DNA of 64,000 bases. Origin: Malania oleifera. Taxonomy: Eukaryota > Streptophyta > Magnoliopsida > Santalales > Ximeniaceae. Location of the stretch: the NCBI RefSeq assembly GCF_029873635.1, contig NC_080426.1:54512093-54576092 (forward strand). The letters are read 5' to 3'. The translations under genes were made by a program, and so were the position numbers. Positions 22,740-35,068 of this stretch are shown piece after piece; the stretch's first letter is position 1; every line of letters begins with the position of its first letter. The notes beneath the pieces were generated by a model. It had not been told where the DNA came from, did not search any database, and saw only the letters and a list, made by a program, of their open reading frames with translations.

Positions 22740-25016
22740 TGTTGATCCTATAGGTCATACCCTGTTTTGACTATAACAAATACTCTGGTATTTGATGTCT
22801 GTCAAGTTTGTGTACAGGTTCATAATAATAAGATCATTTGATGGCACGTGAAAACTTGAAGACCGAAGACCCTGAAGAACATTTTCTTGTTGTAATTTAT
22901 ATTATTTGGGTATGTAATAGTAATTTAGGGAACATGGTCTATAACAATTAATGTCTTACCTATAGGTAGGATGGATAAGCTCAAGACCATAGATGGATCT
23001 TAGGGACCTAGAAATGACCTCAAGACACTCACTCATGCATATATATGAATGATCATTTGAATAGGGTGTTTGCATGCTTAAATAGGACTAAAATGCTTTA
23101 AATAGGTACTTTCGGTCGACCGTACTTCCATGTACAAATACGCCTAATCAACCCCAGACCAGGTCAACATTTTGACCATAGTCCGATCGACCGAACTGAT
23201 ATAGTTCATTTATGCTCGGTCAACCAAACTCCCTTTGAGTCAACTTGTTGACCACCTGGTCGACCGAGCCCAAAATGAACTCCAACCGTCTGGTCAACCG
23301 AGAGTCCTCGGGAGATATCCCAACTGTTTGGTCGACCAAACCATCTAGTTCAAATCTTCTTGGTCGACCGAACTGCGTTGTTTGGAAAAATCGCCCTTTA
23401 CGGTCGACCGAGACCATAGTTTAGTTTTCTCCTTATCGACCGAACATCGAAAAATTGCCCTTGACATATATATCTGGTCGACTGTGTCCCCAGTTCATTT
23501 GTGACCTGGTCGACCGAACCATATGAACTTGGGTTGACCGAAAATGTTTCTGGTCGACCGAACCTCTTGGGTTGCCTTGAATTTTTTACCGTGGTTAAAT
23601 TTTTTAAACAGGGTTAATTATTTTAAAATGATTTAAAACTTTCCTAATTATTCCCAATAAGTCCCTAACGGTTATATTTTAGTGGTTGTCCATAAATACC
23701 CCTTCATTTGGAATAATTAGTAACAAGATTAGAAAAACAATTAGGAAAAATCCTCTGATTCTCAAAAGCTCTATTTCTCACATCCAAGCCTTATTTCTTC
23801 ATTCTTACTCATCCTCGTTGCAAATCTTGCTAAGTAAGAGTGCTATTGTGAGCATCTAGTAAAGCTTACACTCTCGTTTGTTCTGGATTGATTGATATAT
23901 ATTTTTATTCGAAAGTAAACTTGAAGTTTTCTAAAAGACTTCATTAATAAGTCTTCTGTAGGAAAACTTTGTAGAGCTTGTGAGTTTTGCATCATCATTG
24001 CAATACTCAAGAGTTTGTATTGCTTTTTGTTTGTGAAATAATTTTTTACGAACCATTTTCAAATATCCCATGTGCTTATTTTTTAGAAAAATATTTTTGG
24101 GATATTTTACTTATGAAGATCTTTGTTATTGTACCTTTTGATTGATAATATTATCTAGACCCAAAGATCAAATATTTTACAAACCAATTTCAAATATCTC
24201 TTTTGATTTATCTTGAGAAAAATATTTTGAGATATTTGTTTGCATATCGAAGATCTTTGTTGTTATATCTTTTTATCTTGATACAAATATCAAATTAATT
24301 TTTCAAACCGTTTTTGAATATCTCTTGTGGTTTATATTGTCAAAAATATTGGTTGAGATATTTGAAGTGTGCTTGTGATCTTTGTTTGTGCATTGTGATT
24401 GAATATATTATGTGTTACAAAGATCATATCATTTGCACTCTCACGCACTTATTACATCACTCATATAATTATTTGAGAGTAGACACTTAGACTATATTGA
24501 GCTTATCAAATCCTATCTTTTGGTAGTGTATTGATTACATTGTACGTATTGGGTACACATCTGCTTTACATGAAAGCACAATCACTGTACCATTTGATTG
24601 AGTGAATATTATTGTATTTCCAGGCATGGCTTGAGGGAGCGGTAATCCATCCCGGTAAGGATTGTGTAGGTTGAGGTCAGCCCTATGCTAATTGAACTGG
24701 TTGTTTAGGTACCGCTCCACCCATTAAGTGAGCCTATAGTGGTAATCCTTGTGCTTGTTAGCCAAGGTGGGGACGTAGGCAATTTGGCCAAACCTCGATA
24801 ACATTTTTAGGTGTCATCTTCGTTACTGTTTTATTATGCATGCTTGGTTAAACGTTTATTGCAGTTTAAATTCCATTGTATCTTTACATTCATTTATTTT
24901 ACATGCACTAGATTGACCTTAGGCTTGTGTAATATTGTTGTTAGTGGATTGACCAAAGGAAATAAATTTTAAATACCAATTCACCCCCCCCTCTTGGGAT
25001 TGCACCAAAGCTAACA
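22740..25016 (+). mobile_element. Solo SIRE-like Copia LTR with perfect target duplication
   Basis: Starts TGTTGATCCTATAGG and ends CACCAAAGCTAACA; 2277 bp. It is flanked by ATGCT at 22735-22739 and 25017-25021. Its U3 (23100-23580) holds the densest array in the window: about 13 motifs close to TCGGTCGACCGA. CCATAAATACC at about 23690-23700 is the TATA box. The family-conserved block is at 24709-24805. Joining the flanks restores continuous internal sequence of the host element. Confidence 0.9.
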
Positions 25017-25559
25017 ATGCTCAAACCTACTCTCTACAATCATTTATCGTGTGCTTTGAACTCAAATTTTGCACGAGTCTTATGAAACGTTTCAATTGCA
25101 TTGATTTGTGTATATTTCTGGTCTAACCTAGTTTATCATATCATTTCAATCCTTGATGAACAGTTATACTGTGTTTATGTGCTCAATTGCCATTTTTTTT
25201 TTTTCAAAAAGGTTATAATTTTTTTATGCTCGAAATTCTTTTAAATAGGGGGAGTTCTTAAACTAAGAATTTTAAAAAAGCTCAAATTTTTTTCTTAGCT
25301 TAGCCTATTTTTTCTGATGCCAAAAGGGGGAGAAATATACCTTTAAAAATGGGTGCATATTTGGTATTTGAGATTTGATATATGAACTTCAGTGACAAAC
25401 TTAAAATGCAATGCATATTGCTTTGGAAATGTCTTCTCTTCTAGATATGCTTGAATTGCATTGAAAATTTTGAAGTATGCATATTCTTAGGGAAGCCTTT
25501 TTTTTTTAGGCTATACCCACTTTTGCCTTTGTATTTTTCATCATAAAAAAGGGAGAGAT
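25017..25559 (+). mobile_element. Internal 3' end of the SIRE-like element with polypurine tract
   Basis: Collinear with 9980-10730. It includes CAAAAGGGGGAGAA (about 25321) and ends in AAAAAAGGGAGAGAT (25545-25559) directly before the LTR at 25560. Confidence 0.75.
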
Positions 25560-27759
25560 TGTTGACTTTTTGAGTCCTATCTCATTTTGATTATGACAAA
25601 TACAAAGTATCTTACCTGTGCATTAAGTATGTGTGTAGGAATATCACTTTGCATGCACTGATGGTAAGGATAAAATAGAAGCCATGAGGAGCTAAAACTC
25701 AACATCGCCTAGCGTATGTCATGACAATATGCTCGCCTAGCGTATGTCATGACAATATGAAGTGCAAAAGGAATGAAGATAAAATTTTTCAAATTGCAAT
25801 TGCATTAAACTTTTGGGTTTGTAATAATATGGGTTGTAATAATTGCATTCATGCATGATGGGAATGGCAGCTCAAATAGAGACCATATAGACATGACCCT
25901 AGGAAGCCAACTTTTTAACGAAAAACCTTTCACATTATCTCTTAAACACTTAAAAAGGTTTTTAAATTAACTTAAGGCCAAAAAAGGGACAAAACTTAAG
26001 TTTTAACTAAGTCCGGCCAACCTACCTCCTTAAAATGCAAAATTCCTCGGTCAACCGTCCTTGCAAAGTGGGCGTTTCTGTGACGCCTTGGCTGACCGGT
26101 CCTTTAAACAATAAAACATCTCACTCGCCCGACCTCAAATTTGGCCTGTTTCTTGAACCTCAGCCGACCGGCCTCTATGCTTTAAACTTGGCCAGCAAAC
26201 CAGTCTTGTCCTCTTAGCAAACTGACATTAAGCTCAGTCGGCCAAACCTTTGAAGGTTCAAAAAATCGCCTTGATTGGCCGACCGGGCACCTTCCACAGG
26301 CAACTGAACCCCAAAACTAAAATCAAAATTCTGTGTATGGTCAGTCGACCAGCCCTAGTACTAGTCGATCGAACCTCTTGGGTTCCCAAATTTCTACTGC
26401 GCTAATCGGGGTTAAATTTTAATTAAATAACTTCTAGAATTCCCTCCCTGTCCTGAACGGTCATAATTTCTAGGATTTCCATTTATACCCCATCATTTCT
26501 CCTAATTCGCAACTAGATTAGCAATTTGATTAGCAAAATTTTTTCTGAAATTTGTTGTGCTTTTATTGCTTACATTTTTTCAAATTCAAGCATATTATAC
26601 TCTCTCTTTCACTCTTTCTTGCAAAAATCATTCTAAGAAGAGAGCATCATTCTCATACTCATCATTTGCAAACTAATTGCAACTTGAAGAGTCTTTGATT
26701 GTTGTGGGCTTATTCATATATCATTTTAAGCTTATACCCTCACATATCCATTTGTTTTTGAAAATATTTTTGAGAGTTAGCTTTGAGTTCTTCCCATTAC
26801 ATTTTGTTGATAAATATTTGATTCGGAAAACTCTTCATAGCATGTGAGTCTATGTGCATTTTCATGGCAAGACTCGAAGGCTCATTTTGTGCTTATTGCT
26901 ATAAATATTTTTGTGAGGTATATCCAACATATCCTATACTTCATTTTGAAAATATTTTTGGAGACATTATTGTTTAAGGTTTAGATCTTGGAAGAGTTTT
27001 TAACATAAATTTCTTTTAAATCAAAATCAGTATCTCTCACATTATTTGATAAATACTCTCTTGAGAGATATCCCACAAACTCTATTGAGCATTAATTCTC
27101 ATCATTTGTGAGTGTATTTGTCCTTATCGGTGTACATCATTTGCTTATTGTATAAGCATTTTATTTGTATGCAAAACTTTTATTGTATTCCCCGACGTGT
27201 GGTCGGAAGAGGATTACACTGGCCTATATCGTGTACCGGATTGGTTCAGACTCAGTTAGGAGAACTAGGAGCACCATCTTTTAAGGTGTCGTTGTTGGTT
27301 GAGCTCAGTCCTATAGTTTGAGTCGGGGTATTCCTCGCCCTGTAAGGAGAGGGTGTAATCGGAGTCGCTCCACCCGTGAAGTGAGCATCTAGTGAATCTT
27401 CTTGGTAGTGAGCTTGAGGCGGGGATGTAGACAGTATTGGCCGAACCTCAATAACAAATATCGTATTGCGCTTTCTCTTCCCTTACACTCTTTAATTTTT
27501 GCATTACATTTTCTTGCACGTGCATGTTTATAGTTGATGTATAGTGAATGTTATGCATGTTTTAAATATTGTGAATGGTTAAGAAATATTGAGACTACTA
27601 TATTATTTTACATATTTGCTCAGTTAAATATTGTTGGGTAATTGGTATTTGTTTAGACAGATCCTAAGTTGTGAAATATTGATTGCTTATTTTAACCTAA
27701 CTTAGGAAGAAATTTTTTAAATACCCAATTCACCCCCTCTTGGGAATACACTAATTACA
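25560..27759 (+). mobile_element. 3' LTR of the SIRE-like Copia element
   Basis: 2200 bp, TGTTGACTTTTTGAG to ACACTAATTACA, closely matching 10731-12923. A 28-bp unit containing CGCCTAGCGTATGTCATGAC is tandemly duplicated (25706-25761); the other LTR has one copy. The family-conserved block lies at about 27357-27454. To the right the sequence enters another LTR of the same superfamily at an internal position. Confidence 0.85.
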
Positions 27760-28838
27760 TTATAAAACACCTGTATCTCATGTGTACATTTAGTGTTGAA
27801 TAGGTCTATATTTTAGCATGCATATGTGATAGGGAAAAATGGAAGCCTAAAGGACACAAAGACCACCATAGTCTAGCGTATTCCATAAAGCCACAGAAGA
27901 GCAAAGGAAAAGAAGACACATATTTATTAATTTGTAATGCACTTAGTCTAATTTGGTTTGTAGTAATGCATGACATCCATGATATGACTGATAAGTTCAA
28001 AATCGACCATAAACTGACTTTAGGGACCATTACTTTCGCGAAAAACCTTTCTCTTAAAATCTAAACTCATGCAAAGGTTTTCAAAAAAATTTAAGGTCAA
28101 AATAGGGCCAAAATTGATTTTTATGAGGACCTCGGTCGACTGGCCACTTCACGTTATAAATGTGTCAGTCGACCGACCTCGGCCGACCGACCATTCTCAA
28201 ACATCAAATGGCCAACCAACTTACCTTAATTTTTTGAATTGTTTTCAAGCCTCGGCTGACAATCTATTTAGTTCAAAATGACCATGGCCAACTGAACATC
28301 ATGGATCGGCAAACCGGCCTTAAGGTCAGCTGACCAAACCTACGAAGGTTCGGAATCACCTTTGGCTCAACCGACTGGTGTTCTCCTCAGCCGATCGAGC
28401 CCATTTGAAAATTCAAATTTGATCTTGGTTCAATCGACCGACAAAGCCTTGGGTTGACCCAACCTCTCGAGTTTCGGTATTTTTCAGCACTTAAATGCAT
28501 TTAATTTTTAATTAAAAAATTTTAATTAATCCCTTTGTGTCCCAAATGGTCATATTTTTCAAGAGGTCTATAATAGCCTCTCATAAATCATTTTTCAACT
28601 AATGCTCAGATTAGAAAATTCTCCCAAATATTTTATGCCTTAATTTTTCTACTCTCTTACACTCATTCATTTCAAATTTTTTTTAGAGAAGCATTTGATT
28701 ACTACTCTCCTCCTTAACTAGCACCCTAATTGCTTTTGAAGTGTGGTTGAGTTGTATTATTTTAGGCATTTGATATCATTTCAAAAGCTTTCACTCTCAC
28801 TCATTTCTCTACTTTGAAAATCATTTTGCGAGAGTTTG
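27760..28838 (+). mobile_element. SIRE-like Copia LTR, first piece (continues at 36014)
   Basis: Begins about 35 bases into a family LTR: the ATAAAACACCTGTATCTCATG segment corresponds to CAAATACAAAGTATCTTACC in its relatives. This shows that the element ending at 27759 inserted into it. U3 motifs (GTCGACCGACC and variants) lie at 28130-28450. It is interrupted at GTTTG (28834-28838) by the Athila-like element. Confidence 0.7.
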
Positions 28839-29528
28839 TGATTACGCGTCAAAGTTGCATAATTAGGCGTTCAAAATCATGCATTAAAAATCATGATTTT
28901 AATTAAATGCATAGTTATGTTCGGTATTTCAACATTGAGCTCGTTTGAGATAATTATCCTATTTTTTGCTGTAAATTTATGAATATTCATATTTTATTAT
29001 TGCAAGATAATTTTTGGACACTAAAGCCGAAATTAGAGTGTACAAGAGGCCATGCACGTGAATTAAAAGGGCGTGCATGAGAGAACTTGAAGCCAAAAAC
29101 CATGCACGTGACAAGGAGACGCCGTGTGTACGACAAGAAGCCGAGCATTGAGTGAAGAACCAGGGGCGCGCGTGGGGCTTAATAAAGACACGAGTTTCAT
29201 GGAAAGACTTTGAAAATTAAATTTGAAATTAAATGTATGTGACTGTATGGTGTCCGCGTTGAAGGGTGCATGCTTAAAAAACCAAATGGCAAGTCAACCA
29301 GCACTAAATCCAAATAGGCCTGCAAATATGCATGTGATGGAGAGGGCTTGCTGAGCCTATGCGTGCGTGAGTGGCCTTGCTGGGCCGTGTGTGTGTGTGT
29401 GTGTGAGTTGAGTAAAGTAAAGATCAAGGTGTTGTGCTAAAACCAAAGTAAAACAAAAGAAAAAGTATAAAAGAGTGTGGTCCGGGTCTTTGATGTGACC
29501 CAGCCATGCAAGGCTAACAAAGAACAAC

Positions 29529-29572
<44 letters not shown>

Positions 29573-29827
29573 AGTGCTAGGCGCTGAGAGAGTGAGTGTG
29601 CGCTAGTTTGAAAAGGAGTAAAGGTGTTGGCCGGGGGGGGGGGGGCAATTTCATGTGTGCCTTTGGAGGGCAAAAAGGAGAAAGGCTAGAATGAAAAGGG
29701 GGGAATAGGGTTTGCTTGGAAAATAGGGGGGTTGTTGCGTGTGGCAGCTGAGGGAAAACCTAGGGAGCTGCATCGCTGCTAGTGTGGAGACCCGAGCAGT
29801 TGCAGCTATCTTCACGGCCAGCCACTC

Positions 29828-29890
<63 letters not shown>

Positions 29891-30835
29891 TATCTTTATT
29901 TTAATATTTTTTTTAATACATTGTTGGGATAATTTCATTGTTGCATTGAATTAATGTTTGCTTTATTATTTGAGTAGTTTGCTTTATTCTTCAAGTTTTA
30001 ATTTATTTGTTATCTTAATTTAATTCACATTTATTTTATTGTTCTTTTAATTAGTTATCTTATTTTATTGCTACAATGAGTTATTGTGTGATTAGTTTGA
30101 TCCAAAAATTTTGGATTACAAGCATTAGTAGCTAAGTTCTATAACTTGGGTTGTGGGTCAATGTCGGTTGCTTTCCATAGTTTAGTAGTTTTCCTATGAT
30201 ATTATCGTTAAACTTTTATTTGGCTAAAACCGAAAAATTGAAGGCATCGTTGATAAATCGCTAGTTCTTATTGCTTGTTTTGTTGTTGACGTTAGGCACA
30301 TCAAAACCTTGATTTAATCTAGGGTTTTCATCAATTAATTTCTACATGAAATTCGGCTGATGCTTAATGAGAGTTTTTAGTTCCTTCTATTGGGATGTGG
30401 CAAATTTACTTGAGATTTAGTCTAAAAATTTCATCTTATTAATGTCTTGATTGGATTAACAAGAAGAGGAGTAAGACCTAGGGAATTAGTAAACAGTGGA
30501 AGCAAAAAGGCGTTGAACCCACAACCTGAGTGTTTGGTAAATTGTTTTAGTTAATCCATTTAGTTTTGGCTGTGTTATAAGATTTATATTTTTGAAAATT
30601 TAATAAAAGTTCAGTCTCATTTTAGCATTTTTCTCAAACACTTCCCATTTTGTTTACTGTTTTCAAAAACATAAAAAACCAAAATGATTTTCACACCACA
30701 TTTTACAGCAACAGGATTTCACTAAACTTTCACAAATACTTTGATACTCAGTGGTCCCTGTGGAATATGATCCTAGACTCATCCATGATACAACTTGATA
30801 CTTCTGCACTTGGAAGCACAACTCAAAACGAGTCA
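28839..30835 (+). repeat. 5' LTR of the Athila-like element
   Basis: 1997 bp, matching 34074-36013 nearly throughout. It carries a (GT)n run at about 29531-29569, poly-G at about 29632-29645 and (CT)n at about 29832-29882, all longer than in the 3' LTR. The open frames through these repeats are meaningless. Confidence 0.88.
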
Positions 30836-30839
30836 AGTT

Positions 30840-30857
30840 TTTGGTGCCGTTGCTAAG
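30840..30857 (+). other. Primer-binding site of the Athila-like element
   Basis: TTTTGGTGCCGTTGCTAAGG lies just after the LTR. It corresponds to the TGGCGCCGTTGCCGGGG-type site usual in plant Athila/Tat Gypsy elements, with C-to-T type changes. Confidence 0.7.
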
Positions 30858-31118
30858 GACCAATTGGTGTCATCAAAGTGTTTTTCAAATTTCAGAGAGG
30901 GTGTTTGTAGAGCTGTGAACGTCTTCATAGCCTGGGTGATATCTACTTCATCTCCTTTGACCTGTTTGCTTTTATTTTTTGTTTTATTTCGTTTATACTA
31001 AGTTTGTATGTTTGGTTGGGCTAGAGATAACACATTTAGGCTGGTTAGGATAGACTCATCAATCTCATCATCGAGTGCACCTATTTCACTTGAATCACTT
31101 GAATCATCATCTAACACT

Positions 31119-32908
31119 CATAGCATTATGGCTGAGAATGAGCATCATGATAGGGAGGACCCTAATAGGACCCTCAGAGAATACTTGCAGCCTATTAGGA
31201 CCAGCACGCCATCTTGCATTATTCTACCTTTGAATGCAAATGCTTTTAATTTTAAACCCGGGATGATCCCATTGCTACCTCATTTTCATGGTATTGAATC
31301 TGAAAAATCCTTATTTGCATATCAAAGAGTTTGAAGAAGTGTGTTCCACATTCATGGATAGAACATGCACTGAAGTGGTCATAAGATTAAAGTTGTTTCC
31401 ATTTTCATTAAAAGACAAGGCAAAGACTTGGTTGAATTCCTTGAGACCAAGGTCCATTGGGATATGACAAGAAATGCAAACTGAGTTTTTAAAGAATTTT
31501 TATCCCATGTAGAGAACTGATGCTTTAAAAAGACAATCATGAATTTTTACCAAAAGGATGTGGAAACATTTTATCAGTGTTGGGAACGTTTCAAAGACCT
31601 CTTAAATGCATGTCCTCACTATGGATATGAGAATTCGAGGGTCATTAGTTTTTTCTATGAGGGGTTGCAACAAAAAATAAGGCAATTTGTAGAAACCATG
31701 TGCAATGGTGAGTTTTTCGACAAAGGGCCCAAAGAAGCTTTTGACTATTTTAATTATTTGGCTAAAAATGCCTAATCTTGGGATGCCTCTGATGTGTGTG
31801 ATAGTTCTGAAAAGAAAAAATGTGTTAGTGGGGGTGGTAAGTATCAATTGAAAGAAGCTGATGATGTGAATGCTAGGCTTGTAATGATTTCTAAAAGGTT
31901 AGATTCCATTGAGCTTGAGAAAGTAAATGAAATGCATGTTTTCCCTTCATCTTCTGAAAAATGCAGCATATGTGAGGATCCAAGGCATGTGACTGAGGAT
32001 CCAAGGCATGTGACTAATGCATGCCCAAAAATTCCTATTTTTAAGGAAGTTTTGCTTGATCAATCCAACCTAGTGTATATGGTTTCTGATACTTATAATG
32101 TAGGTTGGAGAAGTCATCCAAATTTTAGCTAGAAAAATGACCAAGTGGGGCCATCTACACAGGGAAAAAGTCAATATATTCCTTATGCAATAGCTGGCCA
32201 AGGCTTGGGACCCTCTCACTTTGCAAATCAGCGTCCTTAAATGCAGAGAAGGGAAATGGAAACCCCATACAACAGCTAACTGTTAGCTTACAACAGTTCA
32301 TGGCAAGCCAAAATGTTATAAACTCTTAAGCTTCTCAAGCCATCAACGAGATAGGCACCGATTTTATTAGGCTGAATGCATAATTGAATGCTTTGGAGAT
32401 AGATGAACCACCATTTCAAGCCCAGCCAGATACTCAAGTGCAGATTGCAATCGTGGAACCATCATCCTCTATTGAAGCAAATGTCAATGATTGCAATGCC
32501 AAAGCAAATCTCAATAGTGGTAAGGTGACTGGTGCACCAGATGAAGAAGTTGAGCAGAATGGTGAAAGTTTAACCTTCAAGGAACCAGGTACAAATTTTA
32601 ATGTTGATGCTTCTGAAGGACCAAAGGTAACTGTTCCGAAAAAATTTCCTCAAAGACCGGTTCTTAAAGAAGTAAATTTCCTAAAAACTATACTGGATAA
32701 GGATCCTTTCTTGTTAAAACAAGAAAAATAATTTGAAAATGTGTTGTCTGATATTGTGGAGAGCATTGATTTATTCAAAGATCACTTCTGTGTAGATAAC
32801 AAAATTGACTCATTGTGCTGACTCAAATTTGGAGACTCACCAGTTCAATTTATAAACCTGCATCCAACAGAAAAAATTCCTCTTGAGCCTCCTCCAGACA
32901 TACTGTGA
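31119..32908 (+). pseudogene. Degenerate gag of the Athila-like Gypsy element
   Basis: Fragments in shifting frames read as an Athila-type gag. An N-terminal part (from about 31119) contains RTLREYLQPIRTSTPSCII and FNFKPGMIPLLPHFHG. Next come FPFSLKDKAKTWLNSL-like sequence with stops (31390-31450), then YQKDVETFYQCWERFKDLL and HYGYENSRVISFFYEGL (31539-31775). The zinc knuckle begins at 31962: C-S-I-C-E-D-P-R-H, but its EDPRHVT heptad is duplicated (31974-32015) before N-A-C-P, so the CX2CX4HX4C spacing is broken. The C-terminal part (32384-32731) is acidic. The last recognisable piece ends in a proline-rich EPPPDIL near 32908. The gene stops where protease should begin. Confidence 0.75.
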
Positions 32909-34073
32909 TGTTTTTCTTTCCTTTGTTTTCATTTTATTTTATTATGTATTATTTTTAGTTTATTGATAGGTACATTTTCCTTTATTTTTAGTTTTTCCTT
33001 TCCTTTCCTTCTCCACCCAGGTGTGCTTCTACTTCCCTCAGTATTACTTTTTGTTTCTCTTTTCAACCATTGAGGGCAATGCTACATTTTAGTTTGGGGG
33101 AGAGCATTTGCATGTGATATTGTGTGTTGTTATGTGATAAATTGTTAATGTGCTTTATTGTTTGCATGCTTTAAACATATGTTGGTCCACCTTTTGGGAA
33201 ATACTGTTATGGAGCTCAAAGCATGCTAAATTCCTCATTTGTGAACGTTACATGCCAAATTTTTTTTTTTCTTGGGGGTATGGAACGTGTAGGATGTAGT
33301 GCAATCAAAGTTTAAATCAAAATAGATTTTTATCCATTTTACTTAGTTTCATCCAAGGGAAGGATGTTGAAAGTCTTGCTACGCACACTACGCAGGTTAG
33401 AAAACTTAGAACGACTACCTTAGACCATTTTTGGTTAATATACACTTCAATTGTTTAGGACTCTAATGAACCATATCTTAATGGCTTAAAAAGAAAAATA
33501 AAATAAAATAAAATAAAGCTTGAAGCAAATGAAAATAAGAAACAAGCCAAGGATTAATTGCAAGAAGGAAAAGAGAAAAACAAAAAAAAAAGAAAAAAAA
33601 GAAAGAAAGAGGGAAGCAATTATGTATTGGAAAGGGCTACCTATTACCAGGGTCCTAACTAAACAAAAAGTGGGCACCTTAGTATAGTAGTATAACCTAC
33701 TATCAGGGTCCTAACTAATCAAGAAAGTGGGTGTCTTTTAAAGTGTAATAGTGTGACCGTGCGGTTGTCTCAGACTAATTGTTGTGATTGAAACAGTTAA
33801 TGTCTATTGGTAGTCAATCTTGGAATTCCAGCCTTATTCTCATGACACGTGAGCTTTGTTACTTTTCAGTAACTTAGTTGGTTTACTAATTGGTATATTA
33901 ATCTCTTAGTTGATGCGTAGCTTGGATTAATATGTTTCATGTGTTCCTAAGCTCATTAAGCATATTTCATGGCTTGTAATTTTCATGAGTATTGGAATTT
34001 TAGTTGTTACTCCCTTTGTTTGAATGCATTCGCGTTATTTGCTAAAGACAAGCAAAACGTTAATTGGGGGGTG
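32909..34073 (+). mobile_element. 3' non-coding region of the Athila-like element
   Basis: Contains TTGAGGGCAATGCTACATTT...TTTGGGGGAGAG (about 33069-33104), a feature common in Athila 3' regions. An A/AG-rich low-complexity stretch lies at 33485-33615. It ends in a GGGGGG purine tract before the LTR. No pol domain found. Confidence 0.7.
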
Positions 34074-35019
34074 TGATTACGCGTCAAAGTTGCGTAATTA
34101 AGTATTTAAAATCATGCATTAAAGATCATAATTTTAATTAAATGCCTAGTTATGTTCAGTATTTCAACATTGAGCTTGTTTGAGATAATTATCCTATTTT
34201 TTGCTGTAAATTTAGGGATATTCGTATTTTATTATTGTAGGATAATTTTTGGACACTAAAGCCGAAATTAAAGTGTATGAGAGGCCAGGCACGTGAATGA
34301 AAAGGGCATGTGTGAGAGGACTTGAAGTCAGGAACCACGCGCGTGACAAGGAGATGCCGCGTGTATGACAAGAAGCCAAGCATCGAGTGAAGAACCATAG
34401 CCGTGCGTGGGGCTTAATAAAGACACGAGCTTCATGGAAAGACTTTGAAAATTAAATTTGAAATTAAATGTACGTGACCTTATGATGTCCGCATCGAAGT
34501 GTGCATGCTTAAAGAATAGAATGGCAAGCCAACCAGCACTAAATCCAAATAGGCCTACAACTGTGCATGTGATGGAGTGGGCTTGCTAAGCCCATGGGTG
34601 CATGAGTGGCCTTGCTGGGCCGTGTGTGTGTGTGAGTTGAGTGAAGCAAAGGTCAAGGCCTTGTGTTGGAACCAAAGAAAAACAAAAGAAAAAAAAATAG
34701 TGTGGGCTAGGTCTTTGATGTGACCCGACCATGTAAGGCCAACAAAGAGCAGCCCATATGTGTGTGAGGAGTGCTAGGCATTGGGAGAGTGAGTGTGCGC
34801 TAGTTTGAAATGGAGTAAAGGTGCTGGTTGGGGGGTGGAGCAATTTCGTCTGTGCCTGAAGGGCAAAAAGGAGAAAGGCTAGAATGAAAAGGGGGTAATA
34901 GGGTTTGCTCGGAAAATAGGGGGTTGTTGCGTGTGGGAGCTAGGGGAAAACCTAGGGAGTTGTGCCACTGCTGGTGTGGAGACCCGAGCAGCTGCAACTA
35001 TCTTCATGGTCAGCCACTC

Positions 35020-35068
<49 letters not shown>

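Noticed and set aside
23100-23580. Regularly spaced GTCGACCGA repeats resembling a CRISPR array
   Set aside because: Repeats are only about 12 bp, spacing varies, spacers are related to each other between LTR copies, and the setting is a plant LTR.
29651-29954. ORFs on both strands across (CT)n at 29832-29882
   Set aside because: Arg-Glu and Ser-Leu runs are translations of a dinucleotide repeat inside an LTR.
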